A program made the position numbers and the translations under genes. The notes below the pieces were generated by a model. It saw only the letters and a program-made list of their open reading frames with translations, was not told where the DNA came from and did not search any database. Shown here one piece after another: positions 7,688 to 16,526 of a stretch of 64,000 nucleotides of DNA. Position 1 is the stretch's first letter; every line of letters begins with the position of its first letter. The stretch is from assembly GCA_015066015.1 (NCBI GenBank), contig SVPE01000001.1, forward strand, positions 186,001 to 250,000. Reading direction: 5' to 3'. The stretch comes from Oscillospiraceae bacterium (lineage in GTDB: Bacteria > Bacillota > Clostridia > Oscillospirales > Acutalibacteraceae).

Positions 7688-8359
7688 TTACTGCTGAAGG
7701 CTGTTTCTCATTTTTATGAGGATAGCCTTCTCTTTTCTTGATACCTGAACCTGACTCATACCAAGCTCCTTTGCGGTTTTTACCTGTGTCAGGCCCTTGA
7801 AATAGCGAAGCTCAATCAGCTTTCTGTCTTTTTCGTCAAGGGAATCCAGCACACATTTAAGTGAAAGACGCTCGCTTATTTCTTCCTCGGGGGGCAGGGT
7901 GGGGATATCAAACTGACCTGCATTTTTCCCGTCCTCGCTGACAGTCAGAGACACCGTAGGCATCGAAACCGTAATAAGCTCCGTTGCCGTAGGAATATCC
8001 GTACCGAGCTTTTCGGCAAGCTCGCTTACAGTCGGCTCTCTTCCAAGCTCGGCAGAAAGCTCGTCGCGCAGCTTCATAGCATGACGGGCTCTTTCTTTGA
8101 GACTGCGACCTATTTTTACTGCGCCGCCGTCACGGAAAATTCTCCTGATTTCACCCAGGATAACCGGCACCGCATAGGTGGAAAAAGCAAATCCCCGTGA
8201 AGAATCGAAATTGTCCGCAGCCTTTACAAGACCGACACATCCGGCCTGAAACAGGTCATCGTAGTCCACACCTCTGCCTCTGAATTTGTTGGCACAGGCG
8301 TGTACAAGACCGAAGTTAGCATTTATCAGGCATTCGCGTCCCGTTTGTTCAGTGGGCAT
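7688..8359 (-). CDS. sigF: RNA polymerase sporulation sigma factor SigF
   Basis: A 223-residue sigma-70 family factor of the SigF/SigG/SigB group. Region 2 is seen as VDYDDLFQAGCVGLVKAAD and FSTYAVPVILGEIRR, followed by the group-specific DGGAVKIGRSLKERAR. Region 4 ends with the HTH LTQVKTAKELGMSQVQVSR. Its two upstream neighbours are the matching anti-sigma factor and antagonist, so this is the spoIIA operon, which switches on the forespore programme. The start has GAGGTGAT before it. The third gene of a spoIIA operon is normally sigF; SigB is less likely because no rsb extra genes are present. Confidence 0.93.
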   Translation of the reverse strand: MPTEQTGRECLINANFGLVHACANKFRGRGVDYDDLFQAGCVGLVKAADNFDSSRGFAFSTYAVPVILGEIRRIFRDGGAVKIGRSLKERARHAMKLRDELSAELGREPTVSELAEKLGTDIPTATELITVSMPTVSLTVSEDGKNAGQFDIPTLPPEEEISERLSLKCVLDSLDEKDRKLIELRYFKGLTQVKTAKELGMSQVQVSRKEKAILIKMRNSLQQ

Positions 8360-8380
8360 AATATCACCTCAGAAAAAGCA

Positions 8381-8812
8381 TCAGTATTTTCCCTTGATTT
8401 TTTTCTCAAGCACAACCGTAGTACCCTTTCCGGGTGCAGAGATAACACGCAGCTTATCCATGAAGCTTTCCATAACTGCAAAGCCGAGTCCGGCCCTTTC
8501 ACCGTCGGAGGTTGTAAAAAGCGGCTCCATTGCCTGCTCTATGTTTTCTATTCCGACGCCCTTGTCGCGTATGCGGATTCTTACCTTACCCTTTTCAAAG
8601 ATACTTACGGTTATGTAAATTTTGCCCTCTTTTTCACGGTATCCGTGCACAACTGCGTTGGTTACCGCCTCACTGACTGCTGTTTTTATGTCCGTAATTT
8701 CCTCTATATTCGGGTCAAGACAGGCCACAAATGCCGATACGGCAACGCGTGAAAAGCCTTCGTTTACGCTTTTTGAGTCAAGAGTCATTTTCATTTCATT
8801 TATGCATTTCAT
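8381..8812 (-). CDS. spoIIAB: Anti-sigma-F factor SpoIIAB (serine kinase)
   Basis: A 143-residue GHKL-type ATPase/kinase that holds SigF inactive and phosphorylates SpoIIAA. The N box EAVTNAVVHGY, the G1 box RDKGVGIENIEQAM and the G2 box GERAGLGFAVMESF are clear, and the length is normal for SpoIIAB. The ribosome site GGGAGG lies in the 3' end of spoIIAA, whose stop is only one base before this ATG, so translation is probably coupled. It lies 21 bases before sigF. Confidence 0.93.
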   Translation of the reverse strand: MKCINEMKMTLDSKSVNEGFSRVAVSAFVACLDPNIEEITDIKTAVSEAVTNAVVHGYREKEGKIYITVSIFEKGKVRIRIRDKGVGIENIEQAMEPLFTTSDGERAGLGFAVMESFMDKLRVISAPGKGTTVVLEKKIKGKY

Positions 8813-8813
8813 T

Positions 8814-9134
8814 TCAGATTACCTCCCTTTGCTTAACCTCACCGAGGCGCTCTATACCTGCAAGACACATAACCTTGTACGCGCCCGGCGAGAGATTCAG
8901 TACCTTTATTTTTCCTCCGAGACTTTTCATCAGCTTATATCTGCCCATAACCAGTCCGATTCCCGAGCTGTCCATAAAGCTGACCTTTCCGAAGTCGAGC
9001 ACAAGCAACAGGGGACGTTTTCTGATTATGGCTTCGTCTATGCTTACACGTATGAGCGAAGCGCTGTGATGGTCTATTTCTCCGTCAAGAAAGACGTTTA
9101 TTTCCTTTTGCTTGTAAACAATTTTTGCTGCCAA
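8814..9134 (-). CDS. spoIIAA: Anti-sigma factor antagonist SpoIIAA
   Basis: A 106-residue STAS-domain protein. In its unphosphorylated form it binds SpoIIAB and frees SigF. The phosphorylated serine lies in FMDSSGIGL (S56/S57), and VLDFGKVSFMDSS is typical of the family. An open frame reaches back to 9170, but that would put the N-terminus inside the hairpin at 9157-9202. The TTG at 9132-9134 has GGAGG at a good distance and gives the usual start just before the first strand (KIVYKQKEINVFLDGEID). No clear sigma-H promoter was found upstream. Confidence 0.9.
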   Translation of the reverse strand: MAAKIVYKQKEINVFLDGEIDHHSASLIRVSIDEAIIRKRPLLLVLDFGKVSFMDSSGIGLVMGRYKLMKSLGGKIKVLNLSPGAYKVMCLAGIERLGEVKQREVI

Positions 9135-9156
9135 TATTATTCCTCCAATAAAAATA

Positions 9157-9202
9157 TCCCTTATGATCAAACGGAAAGCCGTTTCCAGATAATCATAAGG
9201 GA
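9157..9202 (-). terminator. Nested hairpin between folC and spoIIAA
   Basis: An 11-bp stem TCCCTTATGAT / ATCATAAGGGA encloses a second hairpin (AAACGG-aaa-GCCGTTT). On the minus strand it is followed by ATATTTTTATT, so it can end folC transcription just before the spoIIA ribosome site. Confidence 0.65.
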
Positions 9203-9230
9203 TTGTATCGTATTATTTTGCCGAAACAGG

Positions 9231-10541
9231 TCAGCTGGCAAAGTATTTGTTTCTGATTTCACTTACAAGGTAGAAGGAGCCGCAGACCAGAAGAATACCG
9301 TCTTTTCCTGATTTTTCCTTTGCTCTCAGAAAAGCCTCGTCAATATCTGCGGAGAAAAAGGTTTTTTCACAAAGATCCTTTGCTTTCTGTGAAAGAAGCT
9401 CAGGACTTTCACCACGCTGAGCATCGGCAAGGGTAAAGCCGATTTCATCGCAAAGGGGAGCAAGGCTTTCAAGGCAGTGACTGTAGTCCTTGTCCTTCAT
9501 AAATGCACAAAGGGCAACGGTTTTTTTGTCATTTGAGTATTCCGTAAGACTTTGCTTAAGCTCTCTGATTGCGCCTTCGTTATGTCCCGCGTCAAGGAAA
9601 ATAAGAGGTTCTCTGCTTACGCATTCGAATCTTCCCGGTATGCTGAAGGGGATTATGCCGCTTTCAATATCGGTTTCCGAAATCATAAATGAGGTTTTTC
9701 CGAGCACCTGAGCCGCCTTGACTGCAGTTGCAAGGTTTGCAATCTGGAAGTTTCCGCAGGCAGTGGAGTCAATATGCATTCCTTCATAATAAAACTGTGT
9801 GCCGTAAAGGTCGCAGCTTATAAGGCTTATTTCATCTGCGTCGGGAAGATAAAGGGTGCTGCCTCTTGCGGCACATTCTTCCTTTATAATTCTTGCCGCG
9901 TCGGGGTTCTGCGGAGTAAAGGGGTGACCGCCGTTTTCAAACGGGTAGGATACTACAGGGCAGCCGCCCTTGATTATACCGCATTTTTCTTTTGCTATTT
10001 CTTCAACTGTTTTACCGAGGACGTCGGTGTGGTCAAGGGATACAGAGGTGATAACTGCAAGATCCGGCGTGCCGATTACATTGGTGCTGTCCCTTTTGCC
10101 GCCTATACCTGCTTCAAGAACAACTACGTCGCAGTTCATATCGTCAAAATGTATCATTGCAAGTGCGGTGATAACCTCAAAGACAGTGGGGTAAAGTCCT
10201 TCCTTCTCCATTGTGAGTATCTGTTCCCTGAGCATTGAGGTGATTGCGGCTACGGCACACTTCGGAATCATATTACCGTCAATCTGTATACGTTCACCGA
10301 ACTCAAGCACGTAGGGCGAGGTGAAAAGGCCCGTTTTGTAGCCTGCTGAACGAAGAATAAAGGAAAGGGCAGTTGAAACAGAGCCTTTTCCGTTTGTGCC
10401 TGCAACGTGAACGAAACGAAGCCTTTTATGGGGATTTCCGTTGAGCTCGAGTAATCTCGCTATTCTTTCGTGTCCTGAGCTTTTCTGAAATTTTCTTCGT
10501 GAATATATAAATTCCAGAGCTTCATCGTAAGTCATAAGCAT
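9231..10541 (-). CDS. folC: Folylpolyglutamate synthase / dihydrofolate synthase
   Basis: It adds glutamates to folates and may also make dihydrofolate from dihydropteroate, in the cytoplasm. The 436-residue Mur-ligase-family protein shows the ATP loop HVAGTNGKGS near 45-54, LFTSPY near 76, EAGIGGKRDSTNVI near 143 and SLDHTDVLG near 170, then the C-terminal domain with LDAGHNEGA. Starts at M1 and M3 are both possible; M3 (MTYDEALEF) matches relatives better. It follows an unknown gene by 13 bases on the same strand. Confidence 0.93.
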   Translation of the reverse strand: MLMTYDEALEFIYSRRKFQKSSGHERIARLLELNGNPHKRLRFVHVAGTNGKGSVSTALSFILRSAGYKTGLFTSPYVLEFGERIQIDGNMIPKCAVAAITSMLREQILTMEKEGLYPTVFEVITALAMIHFDDMNCDVVVLEAGIGGKRDSTNVIGTPDLAVITSVSLDHTDVLGKTVEEIAKEKCGIIKGGCPVVSYPFENGGHPFTPQNPDAARIIKEECAARGSTLYLPDADEISLISCDLYGTQFYYEGMHIDSTACGNFQIANLATAVKAAQVLGKTSFMISETDIESGIIPFSIPGRFECVSREPLIFLDAGHNEGAIRELKQSLTEYSNDKKTVALCAFMKDKDYSHCLESLAPLCDEIGFTLADAQRGESPELLSQKAKDLCEKTFFSADIDEAFLRAKEKSGKDGILLVCGSFYLVSEIRNKYFAS

Positions 10542-10554
10542 TCTCTTTTCTTTA

Positions 10555-11328
10555 TTATTTATTGGTCACTTTCTTAAAGGAAAGCTCACCGAGTTTTTTT
10601 ACATTGCATTTTTCGTAAAGTGCCGAGGCAAAAAGCACGCTTCCGACACCCGAGGGTCTGAGAAGCTCGTATTCTGCAGGAAGGCTGATTCCCTCGGCGG
10701 TGATAACAGAGGCTGAGGGCGGATGCTTCTGACTGAGTGTGAAAAGCAAGCCGCTGTAAAAGTCGCTGAAGGGCACCTCTTCTGCACAAAGGGCAACAGT
10801 GCTCTTAGGAGGCTTCCCGTCGGGTGCTTCGCTTACGACAAGGGAGATGCCGTATTTGTCAAAAAGAATCCCTGCTGTCTTTTCGTAAAGCGGTTTTTCT
10901 TTTGTGTATATTTGAATTTTTGAGAAAAAGGGGAGGACTTTTTCTATTATCTGTGAATAGATGCCTGATGAATCGTATACCGTAAGGGAGCTTTCCATAG
11001 GCGGAAGACATAGCTCGGGTATGCAGTCGGTAAAGGTGTTGAAAAGCAGAAGAGAGGGGTATACCGACGGATGAAACTCAAGACAGCGTGTGTTTTCGTC
11101 ACAAGGAAAATTGATATCGAAAATTACGCTGCCCTTCAGTTTTTTTAACTTTTCAGCAGTCCTGACGGTAGGAATTTCTCCACGGTAATAGGGAACACCG
11201 ACCCGATAAAAGGGATCTCCGCCCGGGACTGACTGCTTATTTGCTTCAATTTCAAAGGGGGTTAAAAGGTCGTGGAGAAAGCTTTTTAATCCCACGGGAG
11301 TTTCCTTGCATTCTACGGTTGCGAGCAT
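10555..11328 (-). CDS. Unknown protein between rodA-like gene and folC
   Basis: A 257-residue soluble protein with no family I can name. There is no signal peptide or membrane segment. It begins MLATVECKETPVGLKSFLHD and contains short conserved-looking stretches such as VIFDINFPCDEN, EFHPSVYPSLLLFNTF and SVLFASALYEKC. GAGGTGACATA before the ATG is a good ribosome site. It probably shares a transcript with folC, and a weak hairpin (AGCATA...TATGCTTTTTG, 11345-11375) separates it from the rodA-like gene. The reading frame looks real from its length and codon use. Confidence 0.7.
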   Translation of the reverse strand: MLATVECKETPVGLKSFLHDLLTPFEIEANKQSVPGGDPFYRVGVPYYRGEIPTVRTAEKLKKLKGSVIFDINFPCDENTRCLEFHPSVYPSLLLFNTFTDCIPELCLPPMESSLTVYDSSGIYSQIIEKVLPFFSKIQIYTKEKPLYEKTAGILFDKYGISLVVSEAPDGKPPKSTVALCAEEVPFSDFYSGLLFTLSQKHPPSASVITAEGISLPAEYELLRPSGVGSVLFASALYEKCNVKKLGELSFKKVTNK

Positions 11329-11394
11329 TATGTCACCTCAAAAAGCATATATAAAATTCTATGCTCTTTTAAAAGAAAAAATGCTCACAGATAT

Positions 11395-12573
11395 TCAGCG
11401 GGAGTATTTTGAGAGAAGTCCGCCGACTGAATCCTCATATTCGATACCTACGCTTGAACGGTAGACGCTCATTACAAGACCTATTGACAGGTACAGACAT
11501 ACCGTTGATGAGCCGCCGGCACTGATAAACGGGAGGGTGATACCGATAACGGGAAGGAACATAAGGCACATACCGATGTTGACGATAACCTGAGCCATCA
11601 GCATAAAAGCAACGCCGTAGCACATAATTTCGGCTGCATAGTTTCTGCTTCGTTTACCGATTTTGATTATGCGGTAAGCAAGGGCGCCGAAAAGAAAAAG
11701 CAGTATGAAAGCACCGATAAAGCCGAATTCCTCACATACAACGGAGAAAATCATATCGTTTTCACATTCGGGAACAAGTCCGCTGTGGGTGTATTCGCCC
11801 CTGAAAAGTCCCGAGCCCGTAAAACCGCCCGCCTTGATAGCGTTGAGAGCCTGACTTTGCTGCCAGATTTCATCGGGGTAGTTGTCGGGGTTTATGAGGG
11901 CAAGGATTCTGTTGCGCTGGATATCACTGAAGACCTTAAGCCAGATAAAGGGCGAAGCGGCAAGGACCGTAAGCACACCTGCAGGAAAATAAAGCCAGTG
12001 TACGCCTGCAATGTACATCATACCGATGAACATACAAAGGAAGATAAGTGCTGAGCCCATGTCACCTGTGCCGATAACAAGAAGCACGGGTATTGCTGCG
12101 TGAAAGCAAAGTCCGAATACGTTGCGAAGGCTTACAAGGTCATTTTTAACCTTACTGAGATGAAGTGAGAAGGTTATGATAAAGGCAATTTTTAAAAATT
12201 CCGAGGGCTGGACAAACAGGGGACCCACCTTCAGCCAAGAGGTAGCATCGCTTCGTCCGTCAGGTGCGACACCGAAGGGGATGAGTAAAAGCATTACAAA
12301 AAGGCATCCGCCTGCAATTACGGGCCACAGCTTGTAAATTATATCGTAGTCAATAAGCGAGATTATAAAGCAGGCAGTTACACCGAGCACGAGAGCAATA
12401 AGCATAACAACGGTATCTCTTGAAAAAATACCGGCACCGTCCCAGGTGGCAGTGCAGACCATAAGTGCTCCGAAAAGGGAGAGTATTATGCACAAGCCCA
12501 AAAGAAGCTTATCTGTCTGGCCGAAAATACTGCGTGTATCTCTCAGACCCAATTCTTTTAAACTGTATTTCAA
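11395..12573 (-). CDS. rodA: SEDS-family peptidoglycan glycosyltransferase, RodA/FtsW type
   Basis: A 392-residue membrane protein with about ten membrane segments that polymerises lipid II together with a class B PBP. SEDS signatures seen: QPSEFLKIAFIITFSLHLSK, GTGDMGSALIFLCMFIG, SGLVPECENDMIFSVVCEEFG and the end motif LPFISAGGSSTVCLYLSIGL. The start is a TTG (12571-12573) with AGGATGTGAT upstream. The short cytoplasmic N-terminus and lack of dcw neighbours favour RodA over FtsW; SpoVE is also possible in a spore former. Confidence 0.88.
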   Translation of the reverse strand: MKYSLKELGLRDTRSIFGQTDKLLLGLCIILSLFGALMVCTATWDGAGIFSRDTVVMLIALVLGVTACFIISLIDYDIIYKLWPVIAGGCLFVMLLLIPFGVAPDGRSDATSWLKVGPLFVQPSEFLKIAFIITFSLHLSKVKNDLVSLRNVFGLCFHAAIPVLLVIGTGDMGSALIFLCMFIGMMYIAGVHWLYFPAGVLTVLAASPFIWLKVFSDIQRNRILALINPDNYPDEIWQQSQALNAIKAGGFTGSGLFRGEYTHSGLVPECENDMIFSVVCEEFGFIGAFILLFLFGALAYRIIKIGKRSRNYAAEIMCYGVAFMLMAQVIVNIGMCLMFLPVIGITLPFISAGGSSTVCLYLSIGLVMSVYRSSVGIEYEDSVGGLLSKYSR

Positions 12574-12602
12574 AAAATCACATCCTGTGTATTATTACTT
12601 AT

Positions 12603-12631
12603 ATTATATTATGTATTAATGAATATTTCAA
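12603..12631 (-). promoter_or_regulatory. Promoter of the rodA-like gene
   Basis: Minus strand: TTGAAA (plus-strand TTTCAA, 12626-12631), a 17-bp spacer and a perfect TATAAT (12603-12608). Confidence 0.75.
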
Positions 12632-12639
12632 GTGAAAAG

Positions 12640-12667
12640 TTGACATATAAGATTTTTATGATACAAT
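12640..12667 (+). promoter_or_regulatory. Promoter of the tsaE operon
   Basis: TTGACA (12640-12645), a 16-bp spacer and TACAAT (12662-12667), about 35 bases before the chosen tsaE start. Confidence 0.75.
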
Positions 12668-12702
12668 ATAATGGTTAAATAGTGGGTAAAGGCGGTGTAT
12701 CC

Positions 12703-13119
12703 GTGGTATTTCATTCACACAGTACGGCAGAGACTGAGAGCTTTGCCTGCGAGCTTGCAAAAAAAATAAGCGGAGGCACCGTTGTTGCTCTTTACGGGGG
12801 ACTCGGTATGGGAAAAACTGCCTTTACACGGGGTCTTGCAAAAGGTCTCGGTAACAGCAGCTATGTCTCAAGTCCCACCTTTGCCCTTGTCAATGACTAC
12901 GGCGGAAATCCTCAGCTTGTACATTTCGATATGTATAAGGTCGATTCCTGGGAGGATTTGTATTCAAGCGGTTTTTTCGATTATTATGATATGGGTGCAG
13001 TGCTTTGCACCGAGTGGAGCGAAAACATTGAAAACGCTCTTCCCGAAAACACCGTAAGAGTCAGAATAGAAAAGGGCGACAGCGAAAACGAAAGAATTAT
13101 CACCGTAGAGGGAGCGTAA
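12703..13119 (+). CDS. tsaE: tRNA threonylcarbamoyladenosine biosynthesis ATPase TsaE
   Basis: A small P-loop ATPase of the complex that makes t6A37 in ANN-decoding tRNAs, working with TsaB and TsaD. The Walker A motif is in ALYGGLGMGKTAFTRGLAKGLG; SSPTFALVNDY and HFDMYKVDSWEDLYSSGF are family hallmarks, as is CTEWSEN. The frame is open from a GTG at 12682, which lacks a ribosome site; the in-frame GTG at 12703 has AAAGGCGG 7 bases before it, giving 138 residues. tsaB follows after 3 bases. tsaD is not in this window. Confidence 0.92.
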   Translation: MVFHSHSTAETESFACELAKKISGGTVVALYGGLGMGKTAFTRGLAKGLGNSSYVSSPTFALVNDYGGNPQLVHFDMYKVDSWEDLYSSGFFDYYDMGAVLCTEWSENIENALPENTVRVRIEKGDSENERIITVEGA

Positions 13120-13122
13120 CAA

Positions 13123-13800
13123 ATGAGAATTCTGGCAGTTGATACAAGCGCGGTCTGTGCGGCGGTTGCCGTTACCGAAGACGGAAAAATCCTTTCCGAG
13201 TGTCAGACAAACACGGGGCTTACACATTCAAGGACTCTTATGCCTATGATTGACAGCACCCTGAGAAATGCGGAAATCAGCCTTGACAGTATTGACTTTT
13301 TTGCGTGCAGTGCAGGTCCGGGCTCATTTACGGGCGTAAGAATCGGTGTGGCGGCAATAAAAGGTCTTTGTGACGGACTTAAAAAGAAATGTCTTCCCGT
13401 TTCAACCCTTGAGGCTCTTGCCTACAACCTTCTCGGCAGAAGCTGTACGGCAGTAAGTGTAATGGATGCAAGGTGCAATCAGGTTTACTGCGGCATATTC
13501 CGTGTTGAGGGTGAAAAGGTTTCGAGACTCACCGATGACGAGGCGATAAAAATTGAAGACCTCGGGGAAAAGCTTAAATCTTATGACGATGTAATCTTTG
13601 TCGGTGACGGGGCAAGGCTTTGTCACAGGGCACTGGGATATGCGATTGCATCGCCCTCTGAGCTTTTTCAGAAGGGAAGCAGTGTTGCTTTTTGTGCTGC
13701 GGAAAATTATTCTGAGGAGAAGCTTCTCGAGGCTTCACAGCTTATGCCTGTTTATCTGAGACTTCCACAGGCAGAAAGAGAGCTTAAAAATAAATCCTGA
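13123..13800 (+). CDS. tsaB: tRNA threonylcarbamoyladenosine biosynthesis protein TsaB
   Basis: A 225-residue ASKHA-fold partner of TsaD in t6A synthesis. The N-terminal ILAVDTSAVCAAVAV strand-turn, the THSRTLMPMID segment and GPGSFTGVRIGVAAIKGL are the standard TsaB signatures. The C-terminal half contains MDARCNQVYCGIF. The ribosome site AGGGAG is at the end of tsaE. There is no fused RimI domain; the next gene is unrelated. Confidence 0.93.
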   Translation: MRILAVDTSAVCAAVAVTEDGKILSECQTNTGLTHSRTLMPMIDSTLRNAEISLDSIDFFACSAGPGSFTGVRIGVAAIKGLCDGLKKKCLPVSTLEALAYNLLGRSCTAVSVMDARCNQVYCGIFRVEGEKVSRLTDDEAIKIEDLGEKLKSYDDVIFVGDGARLCHRALGYAIASPSELFQKGSSVAFCAAENYSEEKLLEASQLMPVYLRLPQAERELKNKS

Positions 13801-13823
13801 TTATAAAAAAATGAGGAATATAT

Positions 13824-15350
13824 ATGAATGATAAAATTACGGCGGTCATGCAAACTCAGCCTGACGGCCTGAAAGTGAAAAAAGAGAGAAATCTTTCTCT
13901 GGACGTAATCCGTATGCTTTGCTTTTCGATGGTAGTCTACACACATTTCTTTTTGTATACGGGCTTTTACAGAATGGACATTTGGGGACCGAAGGCGTAT
14001 ATAATGACGGTTATACGCAGCTTAGGTATATCCTGCATACCTATGTTCATATTCCTTACGGGCTTTCTGTTTAAAAACAGGCAGCTGGATGCAAAATACT
14101 ACAGCGGAATAAAGAACACACTTATTACCTATGTCTTTGCAAGCGGCTTCTGTTATGCCTACGACTGCCTTCATACAGAAACGGAAATGAGCTTCGGCGG
14201 ATTTCTTAAGGGACTGCTCAGCTTTTCCTCTGCAAAGTATTCCTGGTATATAGAAATGTATATTGGGCTGTTTTTGCTTATTCCTTTTCTTAATATCATC
14301 TGGAAAAATCTTCCTGAAAAAAAGCACAGAATTATACTTATACTTACACTGGCTTTTCTTACCCTTGCACCTCAGCTTATAAATACCTTTGTGTTTGATG
14401 TTGAGGGCTGGTGGCAGCAGCCGATGATTTCTGAGGATTATTATCTGATTGTTCCCGAATGGTGGGAGAAAATTTTCCCCTTAACCTACTACTTTACCGG
14501 CTGTTATATACGGGAATACGGCATAAAGATAAACAAGTGGCTGAATCTTGCACTGGTTATTTTATTGGTCTTCGGTCTCGGAACATACAACTATTACAGA
14601 AGTGCACCGGGAACATTTGTCAAGGGTGAATGGCAGAATAACGCTTCGCCGATTATTTACCTGCTTGGTATTCTGGTGTTTGTGTTCATATACAACCTGA
14701 ACATCAAATTCAAATCAAAGTGGCTCAGCAAGCCAATCAACATTATTGCAGAGCTTACTCTCGGAGCCTACCTTGTTTCCTGTGTTTTCGACGGCTATAT
14801 TTACGAGGAAATGAAAAGGGCTATGTTCAGCTCCACCGTTGATTTTAAGTATCTGTGGGTTACGGCACCGCTTATCATTGTCCTTTCCCTTGCCGTTGCC
14901 TTTGTGATAAACCTTATAACAAAGCTCATACTCAAGGCTGAGGCTGCGATTGTAAAGCTTGTAAAATCACTTGCCGAAAAGGTAAAGCCTCAGAAGCAAA
15001 CGGCAGCGGTCGGTCCGAAAGCTCCCGCAAAGGCGCCTCTGAGACAAAATAAAAAGGCACCTCAGCCGGCTCCCCCCGTCAGAAAAAGACGGCCTGTTGC
15101 ACCTGCAGAGCGTATCAATACAGAAAGACCTGCAACTTCGTCAAAGCCTGTAAGCGCACAGGTGCCAGTTACTCCGGCAGAGCCTTTAAAAAGAGAAGTA
15201 CCGTTTACACCGATTACACCTTCACCCGTAATGCCAAGGGCATCGGCTGAGCCTCTTTACAAAAGCAGAGTCAACACCTACGACGATGAAGGGGTAGAGG
15301 TACTTGTAGTTGAGGACAGGGACCGTGAGACTGCCCACATAAGCAGGTAA
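13824..15350 (+). CDS. Acyltransferase-3 family membrane protein with a Pro/Ala-rich tail
   Basis: These membrane enzymes O-acylate sugars of surface polymers or small molecules. Residues 1 to about 380 are the acyltransferase domain with about ten membrane segments. It starts NLSLDVIRMLCFSMVVYTHFF, where the His in VVYTHFF is in the usual catalytic position, and PMFIFLTGFLFKNR follows. From about 390 the protein becomes a 120-residue low-complexity tail rich in P, A, K and R (APLRQNKKAPQPAPPVRKRR and similar), which is unusual for the family and may sit inside the cell. It follows tsaB by 23 bases. Confidence 0.85.
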   Translation: MNDKITAVMQTQPDGLKVKKERNLSLDVIRMLCFSMVVYTHFFLYTGFYRMDIWGPKAYIMTVIRSLGISCIPMFIFLTGFLFKNRQLDAKYYSGIKNTLITYVFASGFCYAYDCLHTETEMSFGGFLKGLLSFSSAKYSWYIEMYIGLFLLIPFLNIIWKNLPEKKHRIILILTLAFLTLAPQLINTFVFDVEGWWQQPMISEDYYLIVPEWWEKIFPLTYYFTGCYIREYGIKINKWLNLALVILLVFGLGTYNYYRSAPGTFVKGEWQNNASPIIYLLGILVFVFIYNLNIKFKSKWLSKPINIIAELTLGAYLVSCVFDGYIYEEMKRAMFSSTVDFKYLWVTAPLIIVLSLAVAFVINLITKLILKAEAAIVKLVKSLAEKVKPQKQTAAVGPKAPAKAPLRQNKKAPQPAPPVRKRRPVAPAERINTERPATSSKPVSAQVPVTPAEPLKREVPFTPITPSPVMPRASAEPLYKSRVNTYDDEGVEVLVVEDRDRETAHISR

Positions 15351-15419
15351 CTGTCTTTACAAAGCGGTATTACCGTGATATCATTTATAAGGAAAATTTA
15401 ATTAAAAGGAGATTTTATT

Positions 15420-15869
15420 ATGATAGCATTAGGCGCAGACCACGGCGGTTATTTACTCAAGGAAGAAATCAAAAAGCATCTCGAAGAAAGGGGCATCGAA
15501 TACAAGGATTTCGGCACATATTCACCCGAATCCGTTGACTATGCCGCAATAGCTTACAAGGTAGGCACAAGCATCACCTCGGGCGAATGTGAAAGAGGTA
15601 TCCTCTGCTGCGGCACAGGTATCGGTATTTCAATGGCAGCAAACAAGGTAAAGGGTATCAGAGCTGCCTGCTGCAGTGACTATTTCAGCGCAAAATTCAC
15701 CCGTCTTCACAACGATGCCAACATCCTTTGTATGGGTGGCAGAGTCGTAGGTGCAGGTCTTGCACTTGAAATGGTTGATGTTTTCCTGGATACCGAATTT
15801 GAGGGTGGCAGACATCAGAGAAGAGTTGACCAGATTATGGCAATTCAGGACGGCACCTTCGAGGGCTGA
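15420..15869 (+). CDS. rpiB: Ribose-5-phosphate isomerase B
   Basis: It interconverts ribose 5-phosphate and ribulose 5-phosphate in the pentose phosphate pathway. At 149 residues the length is normal. The start MIALGADHGGYLLK, the catalytic cysteine region CCGTGIGISMAANK and the HNDANILCMGGR loop are all typical of RpiB/LacAB. AAAAGGAG precedes the ATG. Lone RpiB in Clostridia is generally the ribose enzyme; allose- or galactose-6-phosphate isomerase would usually sit in a sugar-specific operon, which is not seen here. Confidence 0.93.
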   Translation: MIALGADHGGYLLKEEIKKHLEERGIEYKDFGTYSPESVDYAAIAYKVGTSITSGECERGILCCGTGIGISMAANKVKGIRAACCSDYFSAKFTRLHNDANILCMGGRVVGAGLALEMVDVFLDTEFEGGRHQRRVDQIMAIQDGTFEG

Positions 15870-15870
15870 T

Positions 15871-16509
15871 ATGGCCAAAATAAAGATTAAAAAAAACAGT
15901 CGGATTCTTTTTTTGGGTGACAGCATTACCGATTCACAATTCAATTATAAGAAGAGATTTTCCGTAAGAGGTAAAGACACTTATGCCATTGAGCTTGAAA
16001 AAAGACTCAAGGAATACAGCGCCGATATTCATGTTGACATAAGAGGAATAGCAAGCAACAGAACCTATCACCTTTGTGACAGACTGACCAAGGATTGCAT
16101 TGAGCTCAGGCCCGATGTCGTTATTATGCTTATCGGTGTCAATGATGCCTGGGAGCACTATGTTCCCGAAAATTATCCTCCGAATCCCAGACCGACAGAG
16201 CCTCACATACGTGAGATTTACAGAAAAATAAGCCAAGAGCTTCCGGGTACGCAGGTGCTTTATCTGATGCCGTTTATGGTTGATGCCGTAAAGAAGAAGC
16301 TTCCTTTCCATAAAAAGCTCGATGAATACCGTGAAATGCTTCGCAGTATAGCTGAGGAAAACGGTGCGGCAGTACTTGACCTTCAGCAGGTTATTTACGA
16401 AGCGCAAAAGAGCATTAAGCCTAAGAAACTTGCCCGCGACGGCATACACCCCACAAATCTCGGACACAGGGTTATTGCCGATGCGGTGTGGGAATATTTT
16501 AAATTTTAA
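15871..16509 (+). CDS. SGNH/GDSL-family hydrolase
   Basis: A 212-residue esterase or acyl hydrolase. The Ser nucleophile is S18 in LFLGDSITDS. Block III is IGVNDAWEHY and block V DGIHPTNLGH carries the catalytic Asp and His. There is no signal peptide, so it probably acts in the cytoplasm, perhaps deacetylating sugars. The frame opens upstream inside rpiB, but the ATG at 15871, two bases after the rpiB stop, gives the natural N-terminus. It is likely co-translated with rpiB. Confidence 0.88.
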   Translation: MAKIKIKKNSRILFLGDSITDSQFNYKKRFSVRGKDTYAIELEKRLKEYSADIHVDIRGIASNRTYHLCDRLTKDCIELRPDVVIMLIGVNDAWEHYVPENYPPNPRPTEPHIREIYRKISQELPGTQVLYLMPFMVDAVKKKLPFHKKLDEYREMLRSIAEENGAAVLDLQQVIYEAQKSIKPKKLARDGIHPTNLGHRVIADAVWEYFKF

Positions 16510-16526
16510 AATAAAGGAGAAAAGTT

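Noticed and set aside
12682-12702. GTG at 12682 as the tsaE start
   Set aside because: No Shine-Dalgarno sequence before it, while the GTG at 12703 has AAAGGCGG at the right distance.
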